64,000 nucleotides of DNA from Shimia sp. (GCF_022448905.1 NZ_JAKVCW010000009.1:148510-212509), one strand, 5' to 3'. Numbered from the stretch's first letter, positions 25,328 to 34,433 are shown. Notes: a model not told the origin generated them from the letters alone. Translations and numbers: made by a program.

Positions 25328-27400
25328 GTGAAACAAGCCATCCAAACAGCCCTGGACGCCAAGGGCTATGACAAGCTGACGCAAGTTCAAGAAGCGGTCA
25401 TGAACCCTGAGTTGACCGGCAAAGACCTGTTGGTCTCCGCGCAAACCGGTTCCGGCAAGACCATAGGCTTTGGTCTCGCCATCTCGACCACCCTGCTTGG
25501 CGACGCCGAAGCCTTTGATGAAGCAGCGGCCCCGCTGGCCCTGATCATCGCACCAACACGTGAGCTGGCGTTGCAGGTCAAACGCGAGTTGACTTGGCTG
25601 TACGCCGAAGCGGGCGCGCGGGTCGCCTCCTGTGTGGGGGGGATGGACATGCGTGACGAACGCCGTGCTTTGGCTCGCGGCGCACATATCGTTGTTGCTA
25701 CGCCGGGCCGTCTGCGCGATCACATCGATCGTGGATCGATCGACCTGCTGGACGTGCGCGCGGTTGTGCTCGATGAAGCGGACGAAATGCTGGACCTCGG
25801 CTTCCGCGAAGAGCTGGAGTTCATTCTTGAGCAGGTGCCAGAAGAGCGCCAGACGCTTTTGTTCTCCGCCACTGTACCAAAAATGATCGCGCAGCTGGCA
25901 AAGAACTATCAGCGCGACGCAATTCGCGTGGAAACCAAATCCGAGCAGAAACAGCACGCCGACATTACATATCGCGCGATGACCGTTATGGATCGGGATG
26001 CGGAAAACGCTGTGATCAACACGCTGCGCTTTTACGAAGCGCCCAATGCGATTGTCTTTGCCAACACCCGCGCCATGGTGGCCCGGATCACCACCCGTCT
26101 GTCCAACCGCGGCTTTCAGGTGGTGTCCTTGTCCGGTGAATTGAGCCAATCTGAGCGCACCCACGCGCTGCAAGCCATGCGTGATGGCCGCGCGCGGGTT
26201 TGTGTGGCCACCGATGTGGCCGCACGTGGCATCGATTTGCCAAACCTTGATCTGGTGGTGCACGCAGAACTGCCCAACAACCACGAGACTTTGTTGCACC
26301 GCTCTGGCCGGACGGGTCGCGCTGGTCGCAAAGGCGTGTCCGCCCTGATCGTGACCCGCAAGTCGCGCAAGAAAGCAGAGCGTTTGTTGCGGTGGGCCAA
26401 GCTTGAAGCGGAGTGGTCCGGCGCGCCATCTGCCGAAGAAGTCTCCGCGCAGGATCAGGGACGGATGTTTGCCGATCCGGATTGGGCTGAGGCGCCAACA
26501 GTTAACGAAAAGCCTCTTATTGAATCTTTGCTTGGCACATTTAGCGCGGAGCAAGTCGCCACTGCTTACCTGCGCCTTTACAATTCCAAACATTCTGCAC
26601 CAGAAGAGATTGCTGCATCTGATGCAAAACCGGCGCCGCGTAAAGATTTTGGACCGTCCGTTTGGTTCTCCATTTCCGGTGGCCGTAAGGCGGGTGCGGA
26701 GCCACGTCGCCTGCTGCCCATGCTGTGCAAAATGGGCGATCTAACCAAAGACGACATTGGCGCAATCCGCATCAATCAGGACGAAAGCTACGTGCAGGTC
26801 CTGGAAACCAGCGTAGCTGGGTTCCTGAACGCAATTGGGCCAAAGATGACCCTCGAAGAGGGCGCAAAGCTGGCCCAGATGGACAAAGAGCCTGTTCTGG
26901 AGCGCGGTCCACGCGGCGACAGCGGCAAGAAACCTTTTAACAAAGGAAAAGGCCCGCGTCGGGATGACCGCAAACCGCATCGCGGCAAAGGCAAGTTCGA
27001 AAAAGACAAGTTTGAGCGGCCTCGGGGCGACAAATTTGCCGACGACAAGCCGTCTTTTGACAAGCCGAAAAGCAAAAAATTCGATGAAAAATCGGACTAT
27101 GCGCCGACCAAGGGCAAAAAATCCGCCAAATCCACGCCACCCGTTGAGTGGAACGATGACCCGGCCCCACGCAAGAAAAAGCCCAAGGCTGCACCAAAAA
27201 ACGGCAAGCCACGCGGCGGTGAGTCTGGTGGGGATGCAGCCCCACGTCGTCGCGCCATGGCGGATGGTGCCTTGAGCGAGGCAAAGCCAAGCCGCAAGCC
27301 TAAAGGCCCACCACCGCCAAAAGGCAAAGCGAACAGCAAGAAAAACAAAGCCCGTGCAGCTGCTGCTAAAGCAGCGGCCAAAGGCAAGTCGGGCAAATAG
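25328..27400 (+). CDS. DEAD-box RNA helicase, DeaD/CsdA-like with DbpA-type RNA-binding domain
   Basis: The 690-residue protein has all core motifs: Q motif GYDKLTQVQEAV, I AQTGSGKT, Ia PTRELALQ, II DEADEML, III SAT, and VI HRSGRTGRAGRKG. A DbpA-like RNA-binding domain (FGPSVWFSISGGRKAGAEPR, then LLPMLCKMGDLTKDDIGAIR) lies near residues 480-560, followed by a long Lys/Arg/Gly-rich disordered tail to the C-terminus. It unwinds RNA, probably in ribosome assembly or cold adaptation. I chose GTG 25328 because the helicase domain starts there; an open frame reaches back to GTG 25205 and would add 41 residues. The alternative is a long 5' leader. Confidence 0.88.
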   Translation: MKQAIQTALDAKGYDKLTQVQEAVMNPELTGKDLLVSAQTGSGKTIGFGLAISTTLLGDAEAFDEAAAPLALIIAPTRELALQVKRELTWLYAEAGARVASCVGGMDMRDERRALARGAHIVVATPGRLRDHIDRGSIDLLDVRAVVLDEADEMLDLGFREELEFILEQVPEERQTLLFSATVPKMIAQLAKNYQRDAIRVETKSEQKQHADITYRAMTVMDRDAENAVINTLRFYEAPNAIVFANTRAMVARITTRLSNRGFQVVSLSGELSQSERTHALQAMRDGRARVCVATDVAARGIDLPNLDLVVHAELPNNHETLLHRSGRTGRAGRKGVSALIVTRKSRKKAERLLRWAKLEAEWSGAPSAEEVSAQDQGRMFADPDWAEAPTVNEKPLIESLLGTFSAEQVATAYLRLYNSKHSAPEEIAASDAKPAPRKDFGPSVWFSISGGRKAGAEPRRLLPMLCKMGDLTKDDIGAIRINQDESYVQVLETSVAGFLNAIGPKMTLEEGAKLAQMDKEPVLERGPRGDSGKKPFNKGKGPRRDDRKPHRGKGKFEKDKFERPRGDKFADDKPSFDKPKSKKFDEKSDYAPTKGKKSAKSTPPVEWNDDPAPRKKKPKAAPKNGKPRGGESGGDAAPRRRAMADGALSEAKPSRKPKGPPPPKGKANSKKNKARAAAAKAAAKGKSGK

Positions 27401-27403
27401 GCC

Positions 27404-28474
27404 TTAAGCAGGCACAGGCAGTGACGGAAGCGCCTCCAGCGCGTTTCCGTCAGGTCCCGTCAACGTCAGCATCTTGGTCGCCTCGGCACGGCCGCGTAGC
27501 GTGGCCTCTTCGACCGCCGCAATGCCGATCCCCATTGGCATGGTGATCCCGCGCGCGGTTTCCGCATCCAAAATCACAGACAGATCATGGCGTTTGCAGG
27601 CTTCCTGCATGCGTTTGGCTTTGTTGATCGTATCGCCGATGTAGACCACCTGGCGCTTTTCCCAACCACATTCGCCAACCGCCACCGGGCCGCCCGCGAT
27701 CCCGAGCCGCAATGTTGGTGCCACGCCGTATTTCTTGAGGTAATGCGCTTGTCGCACGGAGAGGGTCTGAAAAATTTCATCAATACATTGCAGCAACGGC
27801 ATATTACCGTCTGGACCACGGTCCCGCCAACTCATGATGATCTCATCACCAACGTAGTTGTGGATCACACCGCGGTTGCGTTTGATCGCCGCATCAATAT
27901 CCAGAAAAACACCCGTGATGAGCTCCAGCGCCTTCTGATCTCCGAGTTTTTCGGTGATGGCCGTGGAGTCTTTCAGGTCAGCCAACACAAAGATCCGCCG
28001 TTCCTCTGTAGGGCGCGCATAGCGCCCCAACAGGAAGTAGGTCAGTGTCCGGCCACCAATCAGGCGACGCGCCTGCAGCATCACCTGAATGACCACACCG
28101 GCGCCCAGCGCAAACAGGAAATCTGGTGCAAAGCCGTTCTGAAACCACTGAAGGTAGATTTCCCGGTCGCCAATCAGAACCAGGTGAGAGCTTGCCAGCG
28201 CGACGTAGATGATAAGGCAGGTGATAATGACACGCAGCGCCACGCCCCGACGGAACTTCAGGCTGCGCTGCCAACGGCCAATGGCGCTGTTGCTGATCCA
28301 GACCTCCAGCACTACGGCCACAGAGGCCACCACCATGCCTCGCACAGCCCCGCGTATAGGCGCTTTTAACCCCCAATTGCGGTCGAGGATCTCATTCATC
28401 ATGAGGCCATAGAGCGCGCCAATGATGGCACCCGCCACCAGCACAAACACAAACGACCCAAAGGTGCGCCTCAT
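27404..28474 (-). CDS. Membrane-bound class III nucleotide cyclase
   Basis: The 356-residue protein has four predicted membrane helices in the first ~150 residues, then a class III cyclase domain (~160-340). Metal-binding aspartates are in VLADLKDST and YVGDEIIMSW. The transition-state Asn and Arg are in GDTINKAKRM. The Lys that normally reads adenine, four residues before the second metal Asp, is Asn here (HNYVGD). Such variants are seen in related families, so cyclic AMP as product is likely but not certain. The gene ends 3 nt from the convergent helicase gene. Confidence 0.85.
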   Translation of the reverse strand: MRRTFGSFVFVLVAGAIIGALYGLMMNEILDRNWGLKAPIRGAVRGMVVASVAVVLEVWISNSAIGRWQRSLKFRRGVALRVIITCLIIYVALASSHLVLIGDREIYLQWFQNGFAPDFLFALGAGVVIQVMLQARRLIGGRTLTYFLLGRYARPTEERRIFVLADLKDSTAITEKLGDQKALELITGVFLDIDAAIKRNRGVIHNYVGDEIIMSWRDRGPDGNMPLLQCIDEIFQTLSVRQAHYLKKYGVAPTLRLGIAGGPVAVGECGWEKRQVVYIGDTINKAKRMQEACKRHDLSVILDAETARGITMPMGIGIAAVEEATLRGRAEATKMLTLTGPDGNALEALPSLPVPA

Positions 28475-28550
28475 CTTACTTCCCGTCCCGTTTTGGAGTG
28501 CCGTCTATGCGACCTCAACGCATGTAAGCACAAATTCCGTCGCTACAACA

Positions 28551-28583
28551 AAAGAGAAACCCCCGAAGCCAGGCCTCGGGGGT
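28551..28583 (-). terminator. Rho-independent terminator of rpsU
   Basis: On the minus strand ACCCCCGA pairs with TCGGGGGT, extended inward by G-T, with a short loop, followed by a T-rich run (TTTCTCTTTTG). It lies 36 nt after the rpsU stop codon. Confidence 0.88.
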
Positions 28584-28618
28584 CGTCAATTCTTGTGTCC
28601 AAAGCTGGAAAGGTGTGC

Positions 28619-28825
28619 TTAGAGCAAACCTTCACGCTGTGCTTTCTTACGTGCCAGTTTACGGGCACGGCGGATCGCTTCAGCCTTCTCGCGCGCTTTT
28701 TTCTCGGACGGCTTTTCGAAATGTTGCTTGAGCTTCATTTCGCGGAAGACGCCTTCACGCTGCAGCTTTTTCTTCAGGGCACGAAGCGCCTGATCGACAT
28801 TGTTGTCACGAACACTAACCTGCAT
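28619..28825 (-). CDS. rpsU: 30S ribosomal protein bS21
   Basis: A 68-residue basic protein starting [20 protein letters not shown] and ending in a Lys/Arg-rich helix, the standard bS21 pattern. It joins the small subunit late and is needed for translation initiation on many mRNAs. A GAAAGGTGGT site precedes the ATG. It stands alone between the cyclase and the divergent COQ9 gene. Confidence 0.96.
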   Translation of the reverse strand: MQVSVRDNNVDQALRALKKKLQREGVFREMKLKQHFEKPSEKKAREKAEAIRRARKLARKKAQREGLL

Positions 28826-28958
28826 GTGGTTTTCACCACCTTTCTAAGTTTGAGTTGCAATGAAATTGCAGGAGGCCGCCGTATAGCAAAGGGTCCAAAG
28901 TTTGTCTAGTATCGTAGTCAGTGCAACAGAGCTTGTTTCACAGCGCCGGAGAGCTTCC

Positions 28959-29651
28959 ATGTCAGACACCGCCCACACCGATATCAAAAGCCAACTTCTT
29001 GAGGCCGCAGAGATGCATGTGCCGTTTGATGGCTGGTCTGATGCAAGCTTTCAGGCCGCCATCGCCGACAGCGGCGTCGACCCGGCCGTGGCCAAAGCGC
29101 TTTGCCCGCGGGGCGCCGTGGACTTGGCTGTCGCTTACCACAAACGCGGTGATTCTCAGATGGTGGCGGCCCTGACGGATGCGACGCTTGCCGAGATGAA
29201 AATTCGGGAAAAGATCACCTTTGCCGTCCGCACGCGATTAGAACTCTGCCCGGATCGGGAAATTGTGCGTCGGGGTAGCACGTTGTTTGCCCTGCCCCAA
29301 TATGCGGCGACCGGCGCGCAGCTGATCTGGGGCACAGCCGATGCGATTTGGACGGCAATTGGCGACACGTCACAAGACTTCAATTGGTACTCTAAGCGCG
29401 CAACCTTGTCCGCGGTTTACTCCGCAACGGTGCTTTATTGGCTTGGCGATGACAGCGACGGCCATACCGCCACCTGGGCGTTTTTGGATCGGCGCATCGA
29501 GAATGTGATGCAGTTTGAAAAAACCAAAGCGCAGTTCAACAACAGCCCGGTTGGCAAAATGATGTCCGGACCGCTTGGCGCGCTCTCCAAGCTGCGCGCG
29601 CCCACGATTCCGGGCAACATGCCGGGTCATTGGGGACAGAAAGGCAGCTAA
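28959..29651 (+). CDS. COQ9 family protein (ubiquinone biosynthesis accessory)
   Basis: A 230-residue protein of the COQ9 family. It has the TetR-like helical fold: LLEAAEMHVPFDGWSDASF near the N-terminus, CPRGAVDLAVAYHKRGD near 55, and the COQ9 core FNWYSKRATLSAVYSATVLY near 150. COQ9 binds lipid and helps the COQ7 hydroxylase in ubiquinone synthesis. Start ATG 28959 follows CGGAGAG; the longer frame from 28902 begins inside the promoter region. The product is probably membrane-associated. Confidence 0.93.
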   Translation: MSDTAHTDIKSQLLEAAEMHVPFDGWSDASFQAAIADSGVDPAVAKALCPRGAVDLAVAYHKRGDSQMVAALTDATLAEMKIREKITFAVRTRLELCPDREIVRRGSTLFALPQYAATGAQLIWGTADAIWTAIGDTSQDFNWYSKRATLSAVYSATVLYWLGDDSDGHTATWAFLDRRIENVMQFEKTKAQFNNSPVGKMMSGPLGALSKLRAPTIPGNMPGHWGQKGS

Positions 29652-29664
29652 GCTACCTGTGCTT

Positions 29665-29692
29665 TAAAAAAGAAAAGGGGGCCAAAGCCCCC
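29665..29692 (-). terminator. Rho-independent terminator of accA
   Basis: GGGGGC and GCCCCC around a 4-nt loop, followed on the minus strand by TTTTCTTTTTT. It can also act weakly on the plus-strand COQ9 transcript. Confidence 0.9.
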
Positions 29693-29730
29693 TCTGAATT
29701 CCAGCGAGTATTTCTTGGTCTCGCGTGACC

Positions 29731-30693
29731 CTAGGCAGCCAGACCTTTGGAACCGATGTTGAGGAACTTCTTGCGGCGGTTGGCCACAAGATCTTCTTTG
29801 GACATGTCTTTCAACTCGCCCAGCATGGTCTCAATCGCCGAAGCCACACTCTTCATGGTGGCCTGACGATCACGATGCGCGCCACCCATGGGTTCTGCGA
29901 TCACACGGTCGGCAACGCCCAGCTGCTCCAGATCCTGCGCAGTCACTCGCAACGCTTCAGCCGCTTCGCGCATCTTGGTGCTGTCTTTCCACAGGATCGA
30001 CGCACAGCCTTCAGGGCTGATCACGGAGTACACCGAGTGCTCCAACATCGCGACGCGGTTGGCGGTGGCAAAGGCCACGGCGCCACCGGAGCCACCTTCA
30101 CCGATGATCACGGAAATCAACGGCACGCCAATTTGCAGACACATCTCTGTTGAACGCGCGATGGCCTCAGATTGGCCGCGTTCCTCAGCACCCTTACCCG
30201 GGTAAGCACCAGCAGTGTCCACCAGCGTTACAACTGGCAGGCCAAATTTGTTGGCCATTTCCATCAGGCGCACTGCCTTGCGGTAGCCTTCCGGACGGGC
30301 CATGCCAAAGTTGTGGGAAATCCGCGACTTGGTGTCATGGCCTTTTTCCTGACCAATCACCACAACCGGCTGATCGTTGAAACGCGCAAGGCCGCCCATG
30401 ACGGCGAGGTCATCGGCAAAGTTCCGGTCCCCCGCCAGAGGGGTATAATCGGTGAACAGCTCGTTGATATAGTCGCGGCAGTGCGGACGGTCCGGGTGGC
30501 GCGCGACCTGGCATTTGCGCCAAGGGGTCAAGTCTTTGTAAAGCTCTTCAAGCAACTCCGCTGCTTTGCGGTCCAGCGCGGCGGCTTCGTCTTTGACATC
30601 CATCTCTTCGTTCTGCTGCGCAAGCGCCCGCAGTTCTTCGGCTTTGCCCTCAATCTCTGCGAGCGGTTTTTCGAAGTCGAGATAGTTGGTCAT
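29731..30693 (-). CDS. accA: Acetyl-CoA carboxylase carboxyltransferase subunit alpha
   Basis: Transfers the carboxyl group from carboxybiotin to acetyl-CoA to make malonyl-CoA, with AccD. The 320-residue protein starts [20 protein letters not shown] and contains [27 protein letters not shown], the crotonase-fold [20 protein letters not shown] and [13 protein letters not shown]. The start at 30693 has a GGAGTG site; the open frame beyond it is not conserved. It is monocistronic here, with a strong terminator. Confidence 0.97.
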   Translation of the reverse strand: MTNYLDFEKPLAEIEGKAEELRALAQQNEEMDVKDEAAALDRKAAELLEELYKDLTPWRKCQVARHPDRPHCRDYINELFTDYTPLAGDRNFADDLAVMGGLARFNDQPVVVIGQEKGHDTKSRISHNFGMARPEGYRKAVRLMEMANKFGLPVVTLVDTAGAYPGKGAEERGQSEAIARSTEMCLQIGVPLISVIIGEGGSGGAVAFATANRVAMLEHSVYSVISPEGCASILWKDSTKMREAAEALRVTAQDLEQLGVADRVIAEPMGGAHRDRQATMKSVASAIETMLGELKDMSKEDLVANRRKKFLNIGSKGLAA

Positions 30694-30801
30694 TGTGCAC
30701 TCCACACACTGGTTTCTTGACAAGGCTATATGACGGTGACTTTGGGTAATTGCAACGGGAAGCGCACAAAGCCGCGCCACATTAGACATCAAAGCGCGGC
30801 G

Positions 30802-31413
30802 TTAGCCTGCCGAAACCATGGGCGCCACAACGGGATAGAGCGACAGGACAAGCAAGCCTGCCATGGTCCAGTTGAAGGCAGTTAAACGCGCGGGAGAGGT
30901 CAGGAGCCGCCGCATTTGCTGCCCCAAGACGGTCCAGCTGGAGACACAGGGCAAGTTCACCGCACCAAAGGCAGCAGCGACCAGAAGTACCGCCGTCAGT
31001 GAGCGATCTGGAGCGTAGAGCGTGACTGCGGTGAGCGCCATAGTCCAGGCCTTTGGGTTGACCCATTGGAAGGCCGCCGCCTGCAAGAAGGTCATCGGTG
31101 TGCCACCCGTGCCTTCGCCCTCCTCGGGCGCCCCCGCATTGGCGACTTTCCAAGCCAGCCACAGCAGGTAAGTCACTGACGCGACCGCCAAAACTGTGTG
31201 CGCAATGGGATAACTGTCAAACACCTGCATCAACCCTACGCCGACCAAAGCCACCATGACCACAAAGCCAATGCCGACGCCAAGCATATGTGGGATCGTG
31301 CGTGCAAAGCCGAAGTTGGCACCAGAGGCCATGAGCATAAGATTGTTTGGTCCCGGAGTGATCGAGGACACAAAGGCAAACAGGAGAAGAGCGGTCAGGA
31401 TATCGTAAGTCAT
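30802..31413 (-). CDS. LysE/RhtB-family amino acid exporter
   Basis: A 203-residue protein with about six membrane helices, the N-terminal SSITPGPNNLMLMASGANFG motif and the central AAAFQWVNPKAWTMALTA of the family. It probably exports an amino acid. The start is taken at ATG 31413; an alternative TTG lies six codons upstream and neither has a strong ribosome-binding site. The divergent Lrp regulator, 72 nt away, is the likely controller, an arrangement common for LysE-type exporters. Confidence 0.9.
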   Translation of the reverse strand: MTYDILTALLLFAFVSSITPGPNNLMLMASGANFGFARTIPHMLGVGIGFVVMVALVGVGLMQVFDSYPIAHTVLAVASVTYLLWLAWKVANAGAPEEGEGTGGTPMTFLQAAAFQWVNPKAWTMALTAVTLYAPDRSLTAVLLVAAAFGAVNLPCVSSWTVLGQQMRRLLTSPARLTAFNWTMAGLLVLSLYPVVAPMVSAG

Positions 31414-31485
31414 GGACCAAGCGTGACGCAAAGCTCGCGCATTTGAGTTGCGTTTTTGTGCGCAAGACAGATAAATTCACAACTT

Positions 31486-31938
31486 ATGACGGCGCTTGAT
31501 CAAATTGACGAACACATATTGCGTGAACTCTCCAAGGACGGGCGTATGAGCAACCTGGCTTTGGCAGAGAAAGTGGGGCTGTCCCCCTCTGCCTGTTTGC
31601 GGCGCGTTGCCGCGCTAGAGAAGACCGGGATTATCACTGGCTATCGCGCGGTTCTGGACAGGGCGGCCTTGGGGACAGGGTTTGTGGCCTACATCACTGT
31701 GGGCTTAAACAAACACACCAAGGACTCACAATTGGCGTTTGAGCGGGCGATGGCGCTAGCCCCGGAGGTGCGGGAGTGTCACAACATCACTGGGCAGGTG
31801 GAGTATCTGCTTCGGGTAGAGGCGGCAGATTTGCCGTCTTATAAGCGCTTCCATACCGAGGTTCTGGGCACGGTCGAACAGGTACATTCGATTACCAGCT
31901 ATGTGGTGATGGGTTCGCCAAAAGACGAGCGCGCCTAA
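31486..31938 (+). CDS. Lrp/AsnC-family regulator of the adjacent exporter
   Basis: The 150-residue protein has the Lrp helix-turn-helix (LDQIDEHILRELSKDGRMSN, LALAEKVGLSPSACLRRVAA) and the RAM ligand domain (VAYITVGLNKH, then CHNITGQVEYLLRVEAADL). It is divergent from a LysE-family exporter, so a role in sensing the exported amino acid is likely. The intergenic DNA has nested short dyads (ACGCAA/TTGCGT at 31426 and 31448; GCGCAA at 31460). The ribosome-binding site is weak. Confidence 0.9.
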   Translation: MTALDQIDEHILRELSKDGRMSNLALAEKVGLSPSACLRRVAALEKTGIITGYRAVLDRAALGTGFVAYITVGLNKHTKDSQLAFERAMALAPEVRECHNITGQVEYLLRVEAADLPSYKRFHTEVLGTVEQVHSITSYVVMGSPKDERA

Positions 31939-31950
31939 GCGATTTTGCCA

Positions 31951-31985
31951 AATAAAAACGCCCGCGAATTCATAAGTCACGGGCG
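31951..31985 (-). terminator. Terminator of malyl-CoA lyase gene (bidirectional)
   Basis: CGCCCG (31959-31964) and CGGGCG (31980-31985) form the stem. On the minus strand it is followed by TTTTTATTT. On the plus strand a T-rich stretch also follows, so it may serve both genes. Confidence 0.75.
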
Positions 31986-32013
31986 CTTCTATATTCTTAT
32001 CAGGGCCTTACAG

Positions 32014-32973
32014 TTAGCCTGCCGCGATCAATTCCGCTTGTGCCACGATCACTTCGGCTTGTTTGATGGACGCAATATCGACCAAGCGGCCTTTATAGAC
32101 AGTGGCGCCTTCGCCGTTGGCTTTGGCCTGTTCCATCGCAGCAAGGATCTCACGCGCTTCATTGACCGCTTCGTCAGATGGGGTGAACACCTCGTTGGCC
32201 AGCGCGATCTGTTTTGGGTGGATTGCCCATTTGCCAACCATGCCCAAAGTGGCAGAACGTTTGGCCTGCGCGATGTAGCCTTCATCGTCGGAGAAGTCGC
32301 CAAACGGACCGTCCACCGGCAACACGCCGTGGGTGCGGCAGGCAGCCACAATTGCGGCCTGCGCCCAGTGCCATGGGTCAGACCAGTGTTTCTGGCCTTC
32401 ATGCAACATGTAGTAGTTTTCCTGCGTGCCACCAATACCTGTGGTCTGCATCCCCATGGACGCGGCAAAGTCGGCGGCGCCGAGGGACATGGCTTCGAGT
32501 CTTGGAGAAGCAGCGGCGATGGCTTCTACGTGGGCGATGCCGGCGGCCGATTCGATGATGACTTCGAACGCGATGCGCTTTTTGCGGCCTTTGGCGGCTT
32601 CAATCGCGGTCACCAATGCATCCACGGCGTAGATGTCTTCGGCGCAACCGACCTTGGGGATCATGATCTGATCAAGACGCTCACCGGCCTGCTCCAACAG
32701 ATCAACAACGTCGCGGTACCAGTATGGCGTGTCCAGACCGTTGATGCGCACCGACAGGGTCTTTTTGCCCCAATCAATTGAATTGATTGCCTCAATTGCA
32801 TTCGCACGCGCCATGTCTTTGTCCGATGGCGCCACAGAATCTTCCAGATCGATGTTGATCACATCCGCCGCAGACGCCGCCATTTTGGCAAACAGCTTGG
32901 TGTTGGACGCTGGGCCAAACAGCTGGCAGCGGTTGGGACGGGCGGGGGCGGCAGGCTGAAGTCGGAAGCTCAT
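32014..32973 (-). CDS. mcl1: L-malyl-CoA/beta-methylmalyl-CoA lyase
   Basis: Cleaves beta-methylmalyl-CoA to propionyl-CoA and glyoxylate and interconverts malyl-CoA with acetyl-CoA and glyoxylate, in the ethylmalonyl-CoA pathway that replaces the glyoxylate bypass in many Rhodobacteraceae. The 319-residue protein matches Mcl1 closely by eye: MSFRLQPAAPARPNRCQLFG at the start, INIDLEDSVAP (metal-binding acidic residues) near 40, IMIPKVGCAEDIYAVDAL near 100, FEVIIESAAGIAHVEAIAAA near 138 and GGTQENYYMLHEGQKHW near 180. TIM-barrel CitE-like fold. It is divergent from dgcN, with a long regulatory-looking gap. Confidence 0.95.
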   Translation of the reverse strand: MSFRLQPAAPARPNRCQLFGPASNTKLFAKMAASAADVINIDLEDSVAPSDKDMARANAIEAINSIDWGKKTLSVRINGLDTPYWYRDVVDLLEQAGERLDQIMIPKVGCAEDIYAVDALVTAIEAAKGRKKRIAFEVIIESAAGIAHVEAIAAASPRLEAMSLGAADFAASMGMQTTGIGGTQENYYMLHEGQKHWSDPWHWAQAAIVAACRTHGVLPVDGPFGDFSDDEGYIAQAKRSATLGMVGKWAIHPKQIALANEVFTPSDEAVNEAREILAAMEQAKANGEGATVYKGRLVDIASIKQAEVIVAQAELIAAG

Positions 32974-33309
32974 GACGTCACTCTCTAAGTAAGGATATTA
33001 CGTTTTTCTGACGCCGATTGTTAGGAAGTTGCGTGATTAACCGCAAGTGAATTGTGCGTACGCGGCATTAATTTCGCTGCGTTGCGGCGCAAATGCGTGG
33101 TTTGGCACGTCGGTATTGTGTCGGTATCGCAGCTGTATCACGGAGGTGCGAATTTTTCGCGGATGCAGCAAATTTCTTTCGTTAATCCAAGTCCCTTTCG
33201 AAGAAATTTGCAATGCTATGATGTACAGACGCAATATTTGAGAACCTGACCCGGCGCCCAGCGCATAAACTTTGTCCGTTAACTGGGGATGATACGAAAA
33301 GGACGCGCG
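32974..33309. other. 336-bp divergent intergenic region between mcl1 and dgcN
   Basis: No gene is visible. The AT content is higher than in flanking genes. A long inverted repeat lies at 33169-33210, listed separately. Promoters for both flanking genes are expected here but I cannot place -35/-10 boxes with confidence. Confidence 0.6.
33169..33210. promoter_or_regulatory. Long inverted repeat in the mcl1-dgcN gap
   Basis: CAAATTTCTTTCG (33169-33181) and CGAAGAAATTTG (33199-33210) are reverse complements apart from one extra T; the spacer is 17 nt. It could be an operator pair or an RNA stem in a dgcN leader. Confidence 0.5.
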
Positions 33310-34311
33310 ATGATCGAAACTCCATACCTTCTGTTCTTGGGTGATGCACCGGACCAACTGGCCGCCAAAGTGGCGCAGGGCATCAAAGACTGGCGTCCAG
33401 AGAATGCCGTAGGGCAATTCCGCATGGAAGGCTGCAAAGCCGATATGGGGCTGACCGACATGAGTCTGGTGGAAGCCCGCGAAGCGGGTGCTAAAACGCT
33501 GGTGATTGGCGTGGCCAATCGTGGCGGCGTGATTTCCCCCGAATGGAAAAAAGTGCTAGTGATGGCGCTGGAAGAGGGTTTTGATCTGGCCTCCGGCCTG
33601 CACAACCTGCTGCGCGACGAGCCGGATCTGGTGGCGGTGGCTGAGGCGACCGGCCAGAAGCTGCACGATGTACGGGTTCCAGAAGTCGAGTATCCAATCG
33701 CCAACGGTAAGAAGCGCAGCGGCAAACGCGTGCTGGCTGTGGGCACTGATTGTTCCGTTGGCAAGATGTACACCGCCCTCTGCATGGATGCGGAAATGCG
33801 CAAGCGGGGCATGAAATCCACCTTCCGCGCCACCGGTCAGACCGGCATTCTGGTGACCGGCGACGGCGTACCGCTGGACGCGGTGATTGCCGACTTTATG
33901 GCAGGCTCCGTGGAGTGGCTGACGCCGGACAATGACGAGGACCACTGGGACCACATCGAAGGTCAGGGCAGCCTGTTCCACGTGTCTTACTCCGGTGTGA
34001 CCATGGCGTTGATCCACGGCGGCCAGCCGGACGCACTGATCCTGGCGCACGAACCAACCCGCGACCACATGCGTGGCCTGCCGGAGTATCAGCAGCCCAG
34101 CCTGCAAGAGCTGCGCGATCTGGCGCTGCCGCTGGCCAAAGTGGCCAACCCGGCCTGTCAGGTTGTGGGCGTGTCGGTGAACACCCAGCACATGGCGGAA
34201 GATGAGGCAAAAGCCTATCTGGCGCGGGTTGAAGCCGATATGGGCCTGCCCGCCACAGACCCGTTCCGTTTTGGCGCGGGCAAGCTGGTGGATGCACTCT
34301 CAGCGCTTTAA
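33310..34311 (+). CDS. dgcN: DUF1611 protein, D-glutamate N-acetyltransferase DgcN
   Basis: The 333-residue protein belongs to the DUF1611 family, in which DgcN is described as the N-acetyltransferase that starts D-glutamate breakdown (D-Glu to N-acetyl-D-Glu). Visible features are an N-terminal Rossmann-like domain (GDAPDQLAAKVAQGIKDW), then a P-loop-like block VGTDCSVGKMYTALCMDAEM near 150 and GQTGILVTGDGVPLDAVIAD near 180, with SLFHVSYSGVTMALIHGGQP near 220. The neighbouring dgcA supports the specific call. ATG 33310 follows AAAAGGA. The reaction assignment rests on family literature and gene order, not on residues I can test. Confidence 0.82.
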   Translation: MIETPYLLFLGDAPDQLAAKVAQGIKDWRPENAVGQFRMEGCKADMGLTDMSLVEAREAGAKTLVIGVANRGGVISPEWKKVLVMALEEGFDLASGLHNLLRDEPDLVAVAEATGQKLHDVRVPEVEYPIANGKKRSGKRVLAVGTDCSVGKMYTALCMDAEMRKRGMKSTFRATGQTGILVTGDGVPLDAVIADFMAGSVEWLTPDNDEDHWDHIEGQGSLFHVSYSGVTMALIHGGQPDALILAHEPTRDHMRGLPEYQQPSLQELRDLALPLAKVANPACQVVGVSVNTQHMAEDEAKAYLARVEADMGLPATDPFRFGAGKLVDALSAL

Positions 34312-34325
34312 CGTTGCGACAACGA

Positions 34326-34374
34326 GCCGGGGGCGCGGCCCCCGGCCCCCCGGGATATTTCCGGCAAGAAGAAA
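34326..34374 (+). repeat. Intergenic element: hairpin plus CCCCCGRGATATTT core, copy 2
   Basis: GCCGGGGGC-GCG-GCCCCCGGC (9-bp stem) is followed by CCCCCGGGATATTT and CCGGCAAGAAGAAA. The core and its purine-rich tail match copy 1 at 24136-24162. It lies between dgcN and dgcA and could attenuate the transcript there. Confidence 0.55.
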
Positions 34375-34433
34375 ATGGGCAGGCGCGTCTGAACGCCTGT
34401 CAAATGGCAAAAGCGCGACCTGAAAGGCTGTCC

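Noticed and set aside
25262..26593. 443-residue open frame antisense to the helicase
   Set aside because: Shadow frame with Cys/His-rich, non-conserved sequence opposite a clear DEAD-box gene.
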